A DNA stretch of 64,000 bases from JAIBBG01 sp040381475. GTDB taxonomy: Bacteria; Bacteroidota; Bacteroidia; Flavobacteriales_D; Sanyastnellaceae. Numbering within the stretch: position 1 is the stretch's first letter; every line of letters begins with the position of its first letter. The stretch lies in NCBI GenBank assembly GCA_040381475.1, contig JBEIHH010000003.1, positions 58,781 through 122,780 of the forward strand, read 5' to 3'. The notes beneath the pieces are model-generated. The model was not told where the DNA came from and did not search any database. It saw only the letters and a program-made list of their open reading frames with translations. Below, piece after piece: positions 25,303 to 33,888 of this stretch. A program made the translations under genes and the position numbers.

Positions 25303-27396
25303 TTATGAGATCTTGCTCCAGTCAGTTTTTTTCTCACGAATCTTATCGATATGCTGCCTGATCAAATGATTTTCGGGTGCGGTAAGAGTGGGATCTTCAT
25401 CGATAATTTCCAACGCAAGTTCTCTTGCTGCGCTCAACATTTGCTGGTCTTTTGCCAGATCTGCTATTTTAAGGTCAAGCGCTCCACTTTGTTGTGTTCC
25501 CGACAGATCACCTGGTCCACGCAATTGTAAATCTACTTCCGCGATTTCAAATCCGTCGTTGGTGCGTACCATGGTTTCTAATCTTGTTCTGCTATCTGAA
25601 CTGACTTTTAAACCAGTCATCAGAATGCAATAGCTCTGCTCCGCTCCGCGTCCTACGCGTCCGCGAAGCTGGTGAAGTTGTGACAACCCAAATCTTTCGG
25701 CACTTTCAATAACCATAACTGACGCATTGGGTACATTCACTCCTACTTCGATAACAGTTGTGGCTACCAGGATTTGCGTTTTGCCTTCAACGAATTGTTT
25801 CATTTCATAATCCCGTGCATCCGTCTTCATTTTCCCATGAACAATGCTCACAGCAAATTGGGGTAAAGGAAATCTGCGTACGATCGATTCGTATCCATCC
25901 TGCAAGTCTTTATAGTCAAGTGCTTCGCTTTCCGCTATCAACGGATAAACAACGTAAATCTGACGTCCCTTTAAAATTTCATTTTCCATGAATTGAAATA
26001 CCTCGAGTCTTTTTGAATCCGATTTCCATTTCGTATCAATGGGTTTTCTGCCGGGAGGTAATTCATCAATGACGCTGATATCGAGATCGCCATAAAGTGT
26101 CATTGCCAAAGTTCGCGGTATCGGAGTGGCCGTCATCACAAGCACATGGGGAGGTAACTCAGCCTTTTTCCAGAGCGCTGCCCGCTGCGCAACCCCGAAA
26201 CGATGCTGTTCATCAATGATACATAAACCGAGGTTTTTGAATTGTACAACAGGCTCTATGAGAGCATGCGTGCCGATGATGAAGTTTATTTCGCCTGATT
26301 CAAGTCCATCGTGAATTTTTCTTCTTTCCGATTTTGGAGTTGAGCCTGTCAGCAGCACTGTTTTCAGCGGCATTTTTTCGAGCAAAGATCCAATCGAGGT
26401 AAAATGCTGCATGGCAAGAATTTCAGTGGGGACCATAAGACAAACCTGATATCCGTTGTCTATAGCCAACAAGGCGGCGAGCAATGCGATAATCGTTTTC
26501 CCGCTTCCCACGTCGCCTTGCAAAAGCCGGTTCATATGATGGCCTCTTGCTACATCAGTCCGGATTTCTTTCATCACCCTCTTTTGAGCATTGGTCAGCT
26601 CAAAAGGTAAATGTTGAGAATAGAAATCGTTGAAGTACTCGCCGACTTTCTGAAATACAACACCTCGCTCGAGCCTCGTCTGATTCATCTTTTGCTTGGC
26701 GAGTTGTATTTGAATGAAGAATAGTTCCTCAAATTTTAATCTTCTTCGCGCCTTTTCAAGCAACTGAATATTCGTAGGTACATGAACTTCTGAAACCGCC
26801 AGATGACGGGGCATCAGTCGAAACTGTGTAAGAATTTTTTCGGGCAGATTTTCGACAATCAGATTTTTTGATTCTTCAATCAGCAATTTGGTGAGTTTAG
26901 CGATACCATTGCTGTGCAGCCCTTTAGATGAAAGTTTTTGGGTGGAATAATAAACCGGTTTCAATCCGCTTCCTTGTGTTATTCGTGCTTCTTCGGCATT
27001 TTCGAGTTCGGGATGTGTGATATTGTATTTTCCCTTGTATTCTGTTGGTTTACCGTAAAGGATGTATTGTGTGTTTAGCTTCAGACTTTCGCGCAGCCAT
27101 TTTGGTGCTTTGAACCAAACAAGCTCGATTTCACCGGTGTCGTCTCTGAAGATTCCCGAAAGACGTTTGGACGGACCAACCCCAATTTCCTTTAAGGATA
27201 TCAGTTCGCCGGAAATCTGCACAGCAGTGGATTCTCCTGCGATATCGCGGATTTTGATAATTTGTGACTTATCGATATATCTGAAGGGATAATACTCCAG
27301 CAAATCACTGCGTGTTTGAAGCCGAAGCTCTGATTTCAGTGCTTCCGCACGCTGCGGTCCCACTCCTTTGAGATATATCAATTCACTTTCTAACAC
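25303..27396 (-). CDS. recG: ATP-dependent DNA helicase RecG
   Basis: A 697-residue helicase that regresses stalled replication forks and branch-migrates Holliday junctions. Order: N-terminal wedge/OB domain (about residues 1-150), then superfamily-2 motifs with Walker A GDVGSGKT, the DEQH box in IIDEQHRFG, TATPIPRTLA, and the C-terminal helicase lobe (VATTVIEVGVNVPNA, QLRGRVGRG) with the RecG-specific wedge contact. Size and motifs are complete. Translation starts at a GTG at 27396; a good promoter ends only 5 nt before it, so the mRNA may be leaderless. Convergent with the ECF remnant. Confidence 0.96.
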   Translation of the reverse strand: MLESELIYLKGVGPQRAEALKSELRLQTRSDLLEYYPFRYIDKSQIIKIRDIAGESTAVQISGELISLKEIGVGPSKRLSGIFRDDTGEIELVWFKAPKWLRESLKLNTQYILYGKPTEYKGKYNITHPELENAEEARITQGSGLKPVYYSTQKLSSKGLHSNGIAKLTKLLIEESKNLIVENLPEKILTQFRLMPRHLAVSEVHVPTNIQLLEKARRRLKFEELFFIQIQLAKQKMNQTRLERGVVFQKVGEYFNDFYSQHLPFELTNAQKRVMKEIRTDVARGHHMNRLLQGDVGSGKTIIALLAALLAIDNGYQVCLMVPTEILAMQHFTSIGSLLEKMPLKTVLLTGSTPKSERRKIHDGLESGEINFIIGTHALIEPVVQFKNLGLCIIDEQHRFGVAQRAALWKKAELPPHVLVMTATPIPRTLAMTLYGDLDISVIDELPPGRKPIDTKWKSDSKRLEVFQFMENEILKGRQIYVVYPLIAESEALDYKDLQDGYESIVRRFPLPQFAVSIVHGKMKTDARDYEMKQFVEGKTQILVATTVIEVGVNVPNASVMVIESAERFGLSQLHQLRGRVGRGAEQSYCILMTGLKVSSDSRTRLETMVRTNDGFEIAEVDLQLRGPGDLSGTQQSGALDLKIADLAKDQQMLSAARELALEIIDEDPTLTAPENHLIRQHIDKIREKKTDWSKIS

Positions 27397-27401
27397 TGAT
27401 G

Positions 27402-27432
27402 CGAAATTAATCTTTCAATTTTTGTATTCAAG
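27402..27432 (-). promoter_or_regulatory. promoter of recG
   Basis: On the minus strand: CTTG (27429-27432), a spacer of exactly 19 nt, then TAATTTCG (27402-27409), close to TTTG-N19-TAnnTTTG. The -7 box ends 5 nt before the GTG start, so transcription should begin at or next to the start codon. Confidence 0.6.
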
Positions 27433-27586
27433 GCATATATGTTGCTTAAAAACAATAAGCATTTAATTTTTGAAACGGATTTCTTTCTCAAAGGGGCAGA
27501 AAGTTGTTTCTACCTGCGATCTTTCCCACAATACCCATTTTACAAGTTGCGTTAACGGGTAGGCATAAAAACCAGTATTCAATGGT

Positions 27587-27594
27587 TAAGTTTG
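27587..27594 (+). promoter_or_regulatory. -7 promoter box for the PASTA gene
   Basis: TAAGTTTG matches TAnnTTTG exactly, 15 nt before the ATG at 27610. No -33 partner found at 19 nt. Confidence 0.4.
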
Positions 27595-27609
27595 ACACTT
27601 TGAATTATC

Positions 27610-28401
27610 ATGGCGAACAGTTTCTTCAGATCACCGGAGTTTAGAAAGGCAGCATTGCGCATAGTGCTCCTTTATGCCGTATTGATCGTATCTAGTTGGT
27701 TCTGGCTTCGATGGTATACGGATCATGGCGAATTTGTCACAGTGCCTGATTTGAGCGGCATGACACTGGAGGAAGCGGCTGGTACCCTCCAGGATCGTGA
27801 TTTGAAATACATCATTATTGATAGTATTTATAATAAAAACGCTGACCCGGGAACTGTTCTAGATCAAAGCCCCGTCAAAGAAAGTCAGGTGAAGGAGGGA
27901 AGAACAGTAACGCTCACCATTTCCAGATTTTCTCCGCCTATGGAAAAACTAGGAGTAAAACAGGGGGATTTTGCGGTGGTTGCCATGATCAGATTGAGGA
28001 ATAAACTGATCGACTTTGATACACTTTACGAAGACAATAACTCGCTGGCCGGAAGCATTATCAGGGTTTCTCAAAAGGGAAGAAACCTGAAGTATGAGGA
28101 TTTGGTAGCCCGGGGATCGAAGGTAACTCTGGTCATTGGACGTAACGCCAGTATAAAAGTGATTGTTCCGGATCTTCAGGGAAAAACCTGTGCTGAAGCT
28201 CAGGCTGAGCTTGATACTTTGAATCTTGTGTGCAATTGCCGTTTCGAACCGTTCTTAGAAAATCCCACCGCACAAGATTCAGCTATTTTTCGCGTTTGCC
28301 GTCAGGATCCTCAACACGATCCTGTGATAGGGACAACAGCGGGTAGAATTGTAGATTTGTGGCTATATAATTCGCCTTGCCCTCAAGATACCACGGATTA
28401 A
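27610..28401 (+). CDS. PASTA-domain membrane protein
   Basis: A 263-residue protein with a short cytoplasmic N-terminus, one transmembrane helix (about residues 16-35, VLLYAVLIVSSWFWL) and three periplasmic PASTA-type repeats: VTVPDLSGMTLEEAA... (about 38-106), a more diverged middle one, and VIVPDLQGKTCAEAQAEL... (about 190-260). PASTA domains usually bind peptidoglycan fragments and sit on Ser/Thr kinases or penicillin-binding proteins; here there is no kinase or transpeptidase domain. The third repeat has three cysteines. The T9SS cargo gene and rluD follow on the same strand with short gaps, so they may form an operon. Cell-wall attachment is an inference from the domain. Confidence 0.88.
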   Translation: MANSFFRSPEFRKAALRIVLLYAVLIVSSWFWLRWYTDHGEFVTVPDLSGMTLEEAAGTLQDRDLKYIIIDSIYNKNADPGTVLDQSPVKESQVKEGRTVTLTISRFSPPMEKLGVKQGDFAVVAMIRLRNKLIDFDTLYEDNNSLAGSIIRVSQKGRNLKYEDLVARGSKVTLVIGRNASIKVIVPDLQGKTCAEAQAELDTLNLVCNCRFEPFLENPTAQDSAIFRVCRQDPQHDPVIGTTAGRIVDLWLYNSPCPQDTTD

Positions 28402-28421
28402 AACGGCAACAACTTGACAGA

Positions 28422-30350
28422 ATGACAATTAACCGATTTTTATTATTTCTTCTTCTTACAGCTTCAAAACATCTCTGTGCACAGGAATTGGAAATTCCGC
28501 TGTTCTACAATCCGGCGGCCAGACAGTTGCTCTTCGAAGAACAGAGGTTCCCGGAACGCTCTCACCGCGGTGGCGGATCTTCTCTGGCTTTGCCTTTTTT
28601 CGACGACTTTTCACGCTTCAGTCTGCCCAGCAACAATCCTATGATTCCGGAAGACTGGCAGCGCTGGGCTGATAATGATGTTTTCATCAACAGCACTTTT
28701 CCTGTTTCACCTATGACAATCGGTGTGGCAACACTGGACGGGTTGGCTGCAGATGGAACCCCTTATGCAGATACACTTTGGTTTCCTTCTATTACTGACT
28801 CATTTCTCGACTGGGGGCTGTCTGATTCCCTTACTTCATTGCCTGTTAACCTGGCAGGTCTTACAGCAGAAGACAATGTATATCTGGTTTTTAATTATCA
28901 AGGTGGAGGATTCGGTAATGCTCCTGATGAAGACGGAATTCTTGGTGCGGAAGGTGACTCCTTGATTCTTGAGTTTTACAGTCCTTTACAGCAAGGGCAA
29001 TGGTCGAGAGTTTGGGGTGTTCAGGGAAATCCACTGGCGACCGGTTTTGATACAGTGTTTATACATATCAATGAGTTCATCCACCTGCAGGATGGTTTCA
29101 GATTTCGATTCAAAAATTATTGCACCCTGCATGGCGCTTTGGATCACTGGCATTTGGACTACGTCATCATCGACAACGGTGTTGACCCAACTTCGTTTTT
29201 TTATGATGACATCGCATTTCAATATCCGAATAATACCTTGTTGAATTTTGGTTTTACCTCCATGCCCTGGACTCATTACCAAAGCAATCCTGAATTGTAT
29301 ACTCTAGATGAGTGGAGCTACTATCAGCGTAATTTGGGAATAACTGAAAACATCACTACAAGATGGCGTGTCCATTATGAAGGTGATGAACAGTTTGAAA
29401 GTGCCCCCGACGCGAATACTCAGGGCAATGGCTTTTCAGAATTTGCGAGAAATGTTTCTTCTGAAGGATATACGTTCAATACCCCGACGCTGGTGGACTC
29501 TGCAACTTTCGAAGTATGTGCTTCTTTTATCACTCAGGATATTCGTCCTCAAAATGACACCATGTGTTTCAGGCAGCATTTTTCCAATTATTATTCCTAC
29601 GATGATGGCACAGCTGAAAGAGCTTATGGTATCCAGAGCGCCGGCGGTAAGATGGCGGTGAAGTTCAATGCGGCAGTTCCGGATACATTAATCGGCATCT
29701 ACATGTATTTCGTACCTGTGCAGTATGTTGCCACTGATCAAACATTTATCCTTCAGGTATGGGATGATCAATCAGGGCAGCCCGGAAATTTGCTCACCAG
29801 TGATTTCGATAATTTCAATTTTTCACTGCCCCAGTATTATGCCAGTGGCCCGAACCTTTTTGTCTATTACGATTTTACTGACAATATTTTCGTGGATCAG
29901 GGCGATTTTTATGTTGGATATATTCAGCAAAATGCGGTTTCCCTGAATGTTGGCCTTGATAAAAATACCAATGCAAATGCCACCAAACTATTTTTCCAGT
30001 TGCAGGGTCAGTCCTGGCAGCAGTCTTCGATATCAGGTAGTGTTATGGTAAGGCCAATATTCAAATCCGGACTTCCTGACTGGGTTGGTCTGGAAAATGA
30101 AACCGTTGAGGTTTCGGATGTCTATCCAAATCCTGCGAATGATGAAATCAGATTTATGATGCATCCGGATCACAATCGATATATCTGTAGAATCATTGAT
30201 ATGACTGGCCGTGTGCTGGAAGAGCATTCGTTTGTGAATGGCGGGAATCCGGTTATCTCTGTTGCGAATCTTGCAAATGGCAATTACATGATGCAGATCT
30301 TATCGGAAAACGGTCAGATGCACGCTGTCAGAAAATTTATTCGATTATAA
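28422..30350 (+). CDS. secreted protein with T9SS type A sorting domain
   Basis: A 642-residue protein with a signal peptide (MTINRFLLFLLLTASKHLCAQ) and a C-terminal T9SS sorting domain of about 80 residues: VYPNPANDEIRF, IIDMTGRVLEE, LANGNYMMQI and a terminal KFIRL. The middle has no domain I recognise; it is rich in Asp, Phe, Tyr and Gly, as expected for beta-sandwich surface proteins. It should cross the inner membrane by Sec and the outer membrane by T9SS and be cleaved or anchored at the surface. The ATG at 28422, 20 nt after the PASTA gene stop, gives the proper signal peptide; an upstream in-frame ATG overlaps the PASTA gene. Confidence 0.87.
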   Translation: MTINRFLLFLLLTASKHLCAQELEIPLFYNPAARQLLFEEQRFPERSHRGGGSSLALPFFDDFSRFSLPSNNPMIPEDWQRWADNDVFINSTFPVSPMTIGVATLDGLAADGTPYADTLWFPSITDSFLDWGLSDSLTSLPVNLAGLTAEDNVYLVFNYQGGGFGNAPDEDGILGAEGDSLILEFYSPLQQGQWSRVWGVQGNPLATGFDTVFIHINEFIHLQDGFRFRFKNYCTLHGALDHWHLDYVIIDNGVDPTSFFYDDIAFQYPNNTLLNFGFTSMPWTHYQSNPELYTLDEWSYYQRNLGITENITTRWRVHYEGDEQFESAPDANTQGNGFSEFARNVSSEGYTFNTPTLVDSATFEVCASFITQDIRPQNDTMCFRQHFSNYYSYDDGTAERAYGIQSAGGKMAVKFNAAVPDTLIGIYMYFVPVQYVATDQTFILQVWDDQSGQPGNLLTSDFDNFNFSLPQYYASGPNLFVYYDFTDNIFVDQGDFYVGYIQQNAVSLNVGLDKNTNANATKLFFQLQGQSWQQSSISGSVMVRPIFKSGLPDWVGLENETVEVSDVYPNPANDEIRFMMHPDHNRYICRIIDMTGRVLEEHSFVNGGNPVISVANLANGNYMMQILSENGQMHAVRKFIRL

Positions 30351-30364
30351 AGCACTGAAATTTC

Positions 30365-31402
30365 TTGAAAGACGAGGAAGAAGAATTCAACAACTCTGAA
30401 CAGGATGATGATTTATTCGAACATCATCGTGTGGTTGTAGATAAGGGTCAAGGGATGTTGAGGATTGATAAGTTCTTATTCGATCGTCTGGAAAAAACAT
30501 CGCGTACCAGAATTCAGGATTCTTGTGATAACGGGTTTGTTCGTGTGAATGGCGTCTCTGTGAAGAGAAGTTATAAAATCAAGCCACTTGATATTGTCAC
30601 AATAGAGTTACCTTATCCTGTCAGAGAGCTCGAACTTATCCCTGAGAATATTCCTATTGAGATTCTTTTCGAAGATGATGATCTGATTATTCTTAACAAA
30701 CCATCCAATATAGTGGTGCATCCGGGACATGGAAACTACACCGGTACGCTTGTGAATGCGTTGATATATCATTTTCAGAATTTACCTAAAAGATCTGATG
30801 CGCATCCGGGGCTTGTTCATCGACTTGACAAGAACACTACTGGTGTAATGGTCATTGCTAAAACAGATCATGCATTGGTGAATTTGTCAAGACAGTTTTT
30901 TGATCGCACAATTGAAAGAAGATATGTCGCGCTCGTTTGGGGAGATATAGCTGAGGACGGAACTGTGACTGGCAATACCGGCCGCAGTCTGAAAGACCGG
31001 AAAGTATTTACCGTATACCCTGAGGGTGATCACGGTAAACATGCTGTGACTCATTACAAAGTCATTGAAAGGTTTGGTTACGTCACTATGGTTGAATGTA
31101 AACTTGAAACAGGAAGAACTCATCAGATCAGGGTTCACATGAAGTATATTGGTCATACGCTTTTTGGCGATTTCGAATATGGCGGTGATCAGGTTCTCAA
31201 AGGAACGACCTTCGCCAAATACAAACAGTTTGTTCAGAATTGTTTTGAAATACTTCCAAGACAAGCGCTGCACGCAAGATCAATCGGTTTCCATCATCCG
31301 GTCAGTGGTGAGTGGATGTATTTCGAAAAGGATCTGCCTGATGATATGCGAGAAGTAATTGGCCGCTGGCGCAAGTACACACAGCAGCCTGAAGTCAGTT
31401 GA
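30365..31402 (+). CDS. rluD: 23S rRNA pseudouridine synthase, RluD/RluA family
   Basis: A 345-residue enzyme that isomerises uridines in 23S rRNA. Order: an acidic N-terminal extension (residues 1-30), an S4 RNA-binding domain (RIDKFLFDRLEKTSRTRIQ), and the catalytic domain with the aspartate in HRLDKNTTGVMV and the motif LETGRTHQIRVHMKYIGHTLFGD. The start is a TTG at 30365, 14 nt after the cargo gene stop; I keep it because related Bacteroidota proteins also carry the acidic extension. RluD, the closest match by architecture, modifies helix 69. Its stop overlaps the convergent DUF4924 gene by 8 nt. Confidence 0.93.
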   Translation: MKDEEEEFNNSEQDDDLFEHHRVVVDKGQGMLRIDKFLFDRLEKTSRTRIQDSCDNGFVRVNGVSVKRSYKIKPLDIVTIELPYPVRELELIPENIPIEILFEDDDLIILNKPSNIVVHPGHGNYTGTLVNALIYHFQNLPKRSDAHPGLVHRLDKNTTGVMVIAKTDHALVNLSRQFFDRTIERRYVALVWGDIAEDGTVTGNTGRSLKDRKVFTVYPEGDHGKHAVTHYKVIERFGYVTMVECKLETGRTHQIRVHMKYIGHTLFGDFEYGGDQVLKGTTFAKYKQFVQNCFEILPRQALHARSIGFHHPVSGEWMYFEKDLPDDMREVIGRWRKYTQQPEVS

Positions 31403-31943
31403 GTGAGAAGTTGGTTTCTCCCTGCTTCATCAATTTGTAATGATGCGAAAGCCTTGCAAGCAGATTCGAAAATGACTGCATTGCCTCTTTCGTTTCATCT
31501 GAAATTGCTTCTTTACGAAGTCTCAGCAACAACATACCATACAATCCGGTTAAGCAAACTTCAACATCATTGGTTGTTTTACCATCGGTGTGTGTGAGGT
31601 ATTCGCTGATATTAGGTTGTGCTTTTCTGTGCAGATCAAGATAGGTTTTATCTTTTACAATGTTGATGAGTGTATTGTGCAGGTAGTTCAATTCAAAGAC
31701 CAGTTCGTGTACTTCTGAAACATGGCCTCGCTGCTCAACACCTTCTCTTTTCATGGTCTTGACCAATTCGTCAAACCAGATTTTTTCTTCTTTGAATGCG
31801 TTATCATCCGGAGTATATGAGCGAATGAAATCGGCAAGTGCTTCCGGCTCGAAGTATACAGCCCGAAGAAGGTCCTCCATCTGCCAGAGGTAAATAATGT
31901 ATTCAGCAATGTTCTGCTTCAGTTTCTGCGCAGCAAGACTCAT
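31395..31943 (-). CDS. DUF4924 family protein
   Basis: A 182-residue, mostly helical, soluble protein. The N-terminus KLKQNIAEYIIYLWQMEDLLRA matches the conserved start of DUF4924, a family confined to Bacteroidota with no known function. Its ATG overlaps the stop of the OmpH-like gene by 4 nt (translational coupling), and its 3' end overlaps rluD by 8 nt. No catalytic motif is visible. The link with an OmpH-type chaperone gene may hint at envelope-related work, but DUF4924 has neither a signal peptide nor membrane segments, so it should be cytoplasmic. Confidence 0.85.
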   Translation of the reverse strand: MSLAAQKLKQNIAEYIIYLWQMEDLLRAVYFEPEALADFIRSYTPDDNAFKEEKIWFDELVKTMKREGVEQRGHVSEVHELVFELNYLHNTLINIVKDKTYLDLHRKAQPNISEYLTHTDGKTTNDVEVCLTGLYGMLLLRLRKEAISDETKEAMQSFSNLLARLSHHYKLMKQGETNFSLN

Positions 31944-32572
31944 GGTTTTTTTCCTTCTTTTTCTATTCTGTATTCTTCATTGAGACCGGCAATCACTTCA
32001 GAGGTGATGTCGTAATCGGAATTTCCATAAAGTACCATCTGAAATTCACTTTGTTTGTTGATCACAAAGTCTATTCCTTTTGTCTTTGAGAATTTATCAA
32101 GGTAGGTATTCACTCTCTTGAGCAGTTCATTCTGCAGCGCAATTTCTTTTTTCTGCATTGCGCCTACTTCTTTTTCCTGAATTTCATCCATTTCGCGCTG
32201 CAATTGCTCAATTGATTTCTGTAGCGCTATCATTTCTGATTCCGGCATATTGGGGTTCTCCTGAGCATATCGCATAGCCTTCTCGTATTCGGCCTGGCGA
32301 GGGCCAAATTCACTTTGCACTCTTTGTTCAGCACCGCGCATCTTCTCTTCAAGTTCCTTGGATTTTTCAACGATGAAATCATATTTTGCATTAAGTGAAT
32401 CACCATTGAGAATTGCTACGATGGTAGGTCGTGGCCCACCTTCGGAAGTGAATGCAGGGGCAACCTGAACTGGAGCGTCGATTGAATTATTTCCGGTGGG
32501 TGATTTGACTAGAAGATATACAACGGCCATTGCCAGAATTGAACTGATAACAAGAGAAATTTTTGCGAGCAT
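31940..32572 (-). CDS. OmpH/Skp family periplasmic chaperone-like protein
   Basis: A 210-residue protein with an N-terminal hydrophobic segment (about residues 5-24, SLVISSILAMAVVYLLV) that lacks a clear cleavage site and may be a membrane anchor. A long heptad-rich coiled coil follows (about 75-150: KSKELEEKMRGAEQRVQSEF, MDEIQEKEVGAMQKKE), then the C-terminal OmpH segment ending in ITSEVIAGLNEEYR. Skp/OmpH proteins hold unfolded outer-membrane proteins in the periplasm as trimers with tentacle-like coils. It is coupled to DUF4924 downstream (4-nt overlap) and to an 82-residue gene upstream (2-nt gap). Confidence 0.87.
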   Translation of the reverse strand: MLAKISLVISSILAMAVVYLLVKSPTGNNSIDAPVQVAPAFTSEGGPRPTIVAILNGDSLNAKYDFIVEKSKELEEKMRGAEQRVQSEFGPRQAEYEKAMRYAQENPNMPESEMIALQKSIEQLQREMDEIQEKEVGAMQKKEIALQNELLKRVNTYLDKFSKTKGIDFVINKQSEFQMVLYGNSDYDITSEVIAGLNEEYRIEKEGKKP

Positions 32573-32574
32573 GG

Positions 32575-32823
32575 TTATTTAGAATTGAGTTGTAAGAAAG
32601 CCTTTTTAAAATCTGAATGCATGGACGAAAAACGACCCATACTCCCTGAAATGAGTTCTTCACTGCACAATTTTTTCACGTCCTCCAGTCCCGTTACACT
32701 ATCCTGACTGATCTTATAAGTCTGTTTGTACTGAGCTGCCTCTAACTCGATGATGTACTTCTCGTTGTATAGAAAAATAGAAATCTTGAGCTGAGGATGT
32801 GGTATTGTTGCAATTATTCTCAT
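32575..32823 (-). CDS. small conserved-looking hypothetical protein
   Basis: An 82-residue protein (MRIIATIPHPQLKISIFLYN...) with alternating strands in the first half and helices in the second. No signal peptide, membrane segment or known motif. It is likely real because it has a promoter box 7 nt upstream, is spaced 2 nt from the OmpH-like gene, and has sensible codon use. I have a vague memory of similar short proteins starting with TIPHP in other Bacteroidota, which I cannot verify. First gene of the three-gene operon. Confidence 0.7.
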   Translation of the reverse strand: MRIIATIPHPQLKISIFLYNEKYIIELEAAQYKQTYKISQDSVTGLEDVKKLCSEELISGSMGRFSSMHSDFKKAFLQLNSK

Positions 32824-32830
32824 CTGGTTA

Positions 32831-32838
32831 CAAAAATA
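32831..32838 (-). promoter_or_regulatory. -7 promoter box of the orf82-ompH-DUF4924 operon
   Basis: Minus strand TATTTTTG, an exact TAnnTTTG match, ending 7 nt before the ATG at 32823. No TTTG at 19 nt upstream. Confidence 0.4.
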
Positions 32839-32897
32839 ACTCCGGGCATATATTCGTATTCACAACAACGTGAGCCATAACGAATAATTTTTTCAGA

Positions 32898-33827
32898 ATG
32901 ACGTTGAAGCCCCTTTACTGCTACAAAAACCACGAAGTGGCGTCTTTGGCATGGGCAATTTATTCGGCTCCCCTGATGCAGAGCCTGCATGGAATTTCAT
33001 TTGTCGGAGAAGAATGGTGCAATGACAGATATCATGAAAACCTCGAATGGCTGCTTGAATTGGACTCAAATCCGAGCGTATTGCAAAATTATCTACTGGA
33101 AAACACTTCATCTTTAATTGGCAAAAGATTCGAACAATTGCTGGCCTTTTGGTTCACCTACGGGCGTTCCTTTAAACTGGTGGCAAGAAATGTGGTGCTC
33201 AGCGAAAATGGCAATACCCGGGCGGAAATCGATTTTATAGTTGAAGACATACAAGATGGACATACGATGCATTTTGAGGTTGCCTGCAAGTATTATCTGC
33301 AGTTAAATGCTTCAAGGCATTGGTGCGATTGGCCTGGGCCGAATGGTCACGACTCTCTTCTGTCTAAACTGGATAAATTGCGCCGGCAGACAGGGATCTT
33401 TGAAACGGACTTGGGTCGCAACTACCTCAAGCATGAGGGTTTGAAAAAGCCGGATTCGTATGCGTTTCTAAAAGGAATATTTTTTCATCATTTCTCCAGT
33501 TTGGGCTCCTCCATTGCGCCTGTCGGGGCGCACAAACATTACAATTCAGGTTGGTATTGTCATCTCAGTGATTTAAAGCAATTCAGCGGGTTGACTGAAC
33601 AATGGATTATTCTTCCTGTCAGACTGAAGTTGTGCCCTTTTGCTTTCGGCGATGATGAGGCAGAGATCCTTCGGGGAGACGACTTGTTCGGCGCATGTCA
33701 TCAACAAATGTCGAAAACAGGAAAATCTGTTATGATTGCGCAGGTGGTGCCGGAGAATGGCCGTATGATTGAAATTTCGCGCGGTTTAATCATTCTTGAT
33801 AATTATCGCATACGCCCATCAGGATAG
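32898..33827 (+). CDS. DUF1853 family protein, nuclease-like fold suspected
   Basis: A 309-residue soluble protein matching the DUF1853 pattern: an IGKRFEQLLAFWF helix near residue 75, then AEIDFIVED and HFEVACKYYLQL (about 113-135), and a region around WPGPNGHDSLLSKLDKL. The spacing of an acidic residue in a strand (EIDF) before a Glu...Lys strand (EVACK) looks like a PD-(D/E)XK nuclease core; that is my inference, not an established activity. The C-terminus (CPFAFGDDEAEIL, VPENGRMIEISRG) is also family-like. It stands alone between the divergent orf82 operon and the P-type ATPase gene. No partner gene suggests a pathway. Confidence 0.75.
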   Translation: MTLKPLYCYKNHEVASLAWAIYSAPLMQSLHGISFVGEEWCNDRYHENLEWLLELDSNPSVLQNYLLENTSSLIGKRFEQLLAFWFTYGRSFKLVARNVVLSENGNTRAEIDFIVEDIQDGHTMHFEVACKYYLQLNASRHWCDWPGPNGHDSLLSKLDKLRRQTGIFETDLGRNYLKHEGLKKPDSYAFLKGIFFHHFSSLGSSIAPVGAHKHYNSGWYCHLSDLKQFSGLTEQWIILPVRLKLCPFAFGDDEAEILRGDDLFGACHQQMSKTGKSVMIAQVVPENGRMIEISRGLIILDNYRIRPSG

Positions 33828-33888
33828 TTATCTGATTCTCTTTGGAATGTTATGAGGTTTTTAGATCATTCAACTTTAACTTAGCACG

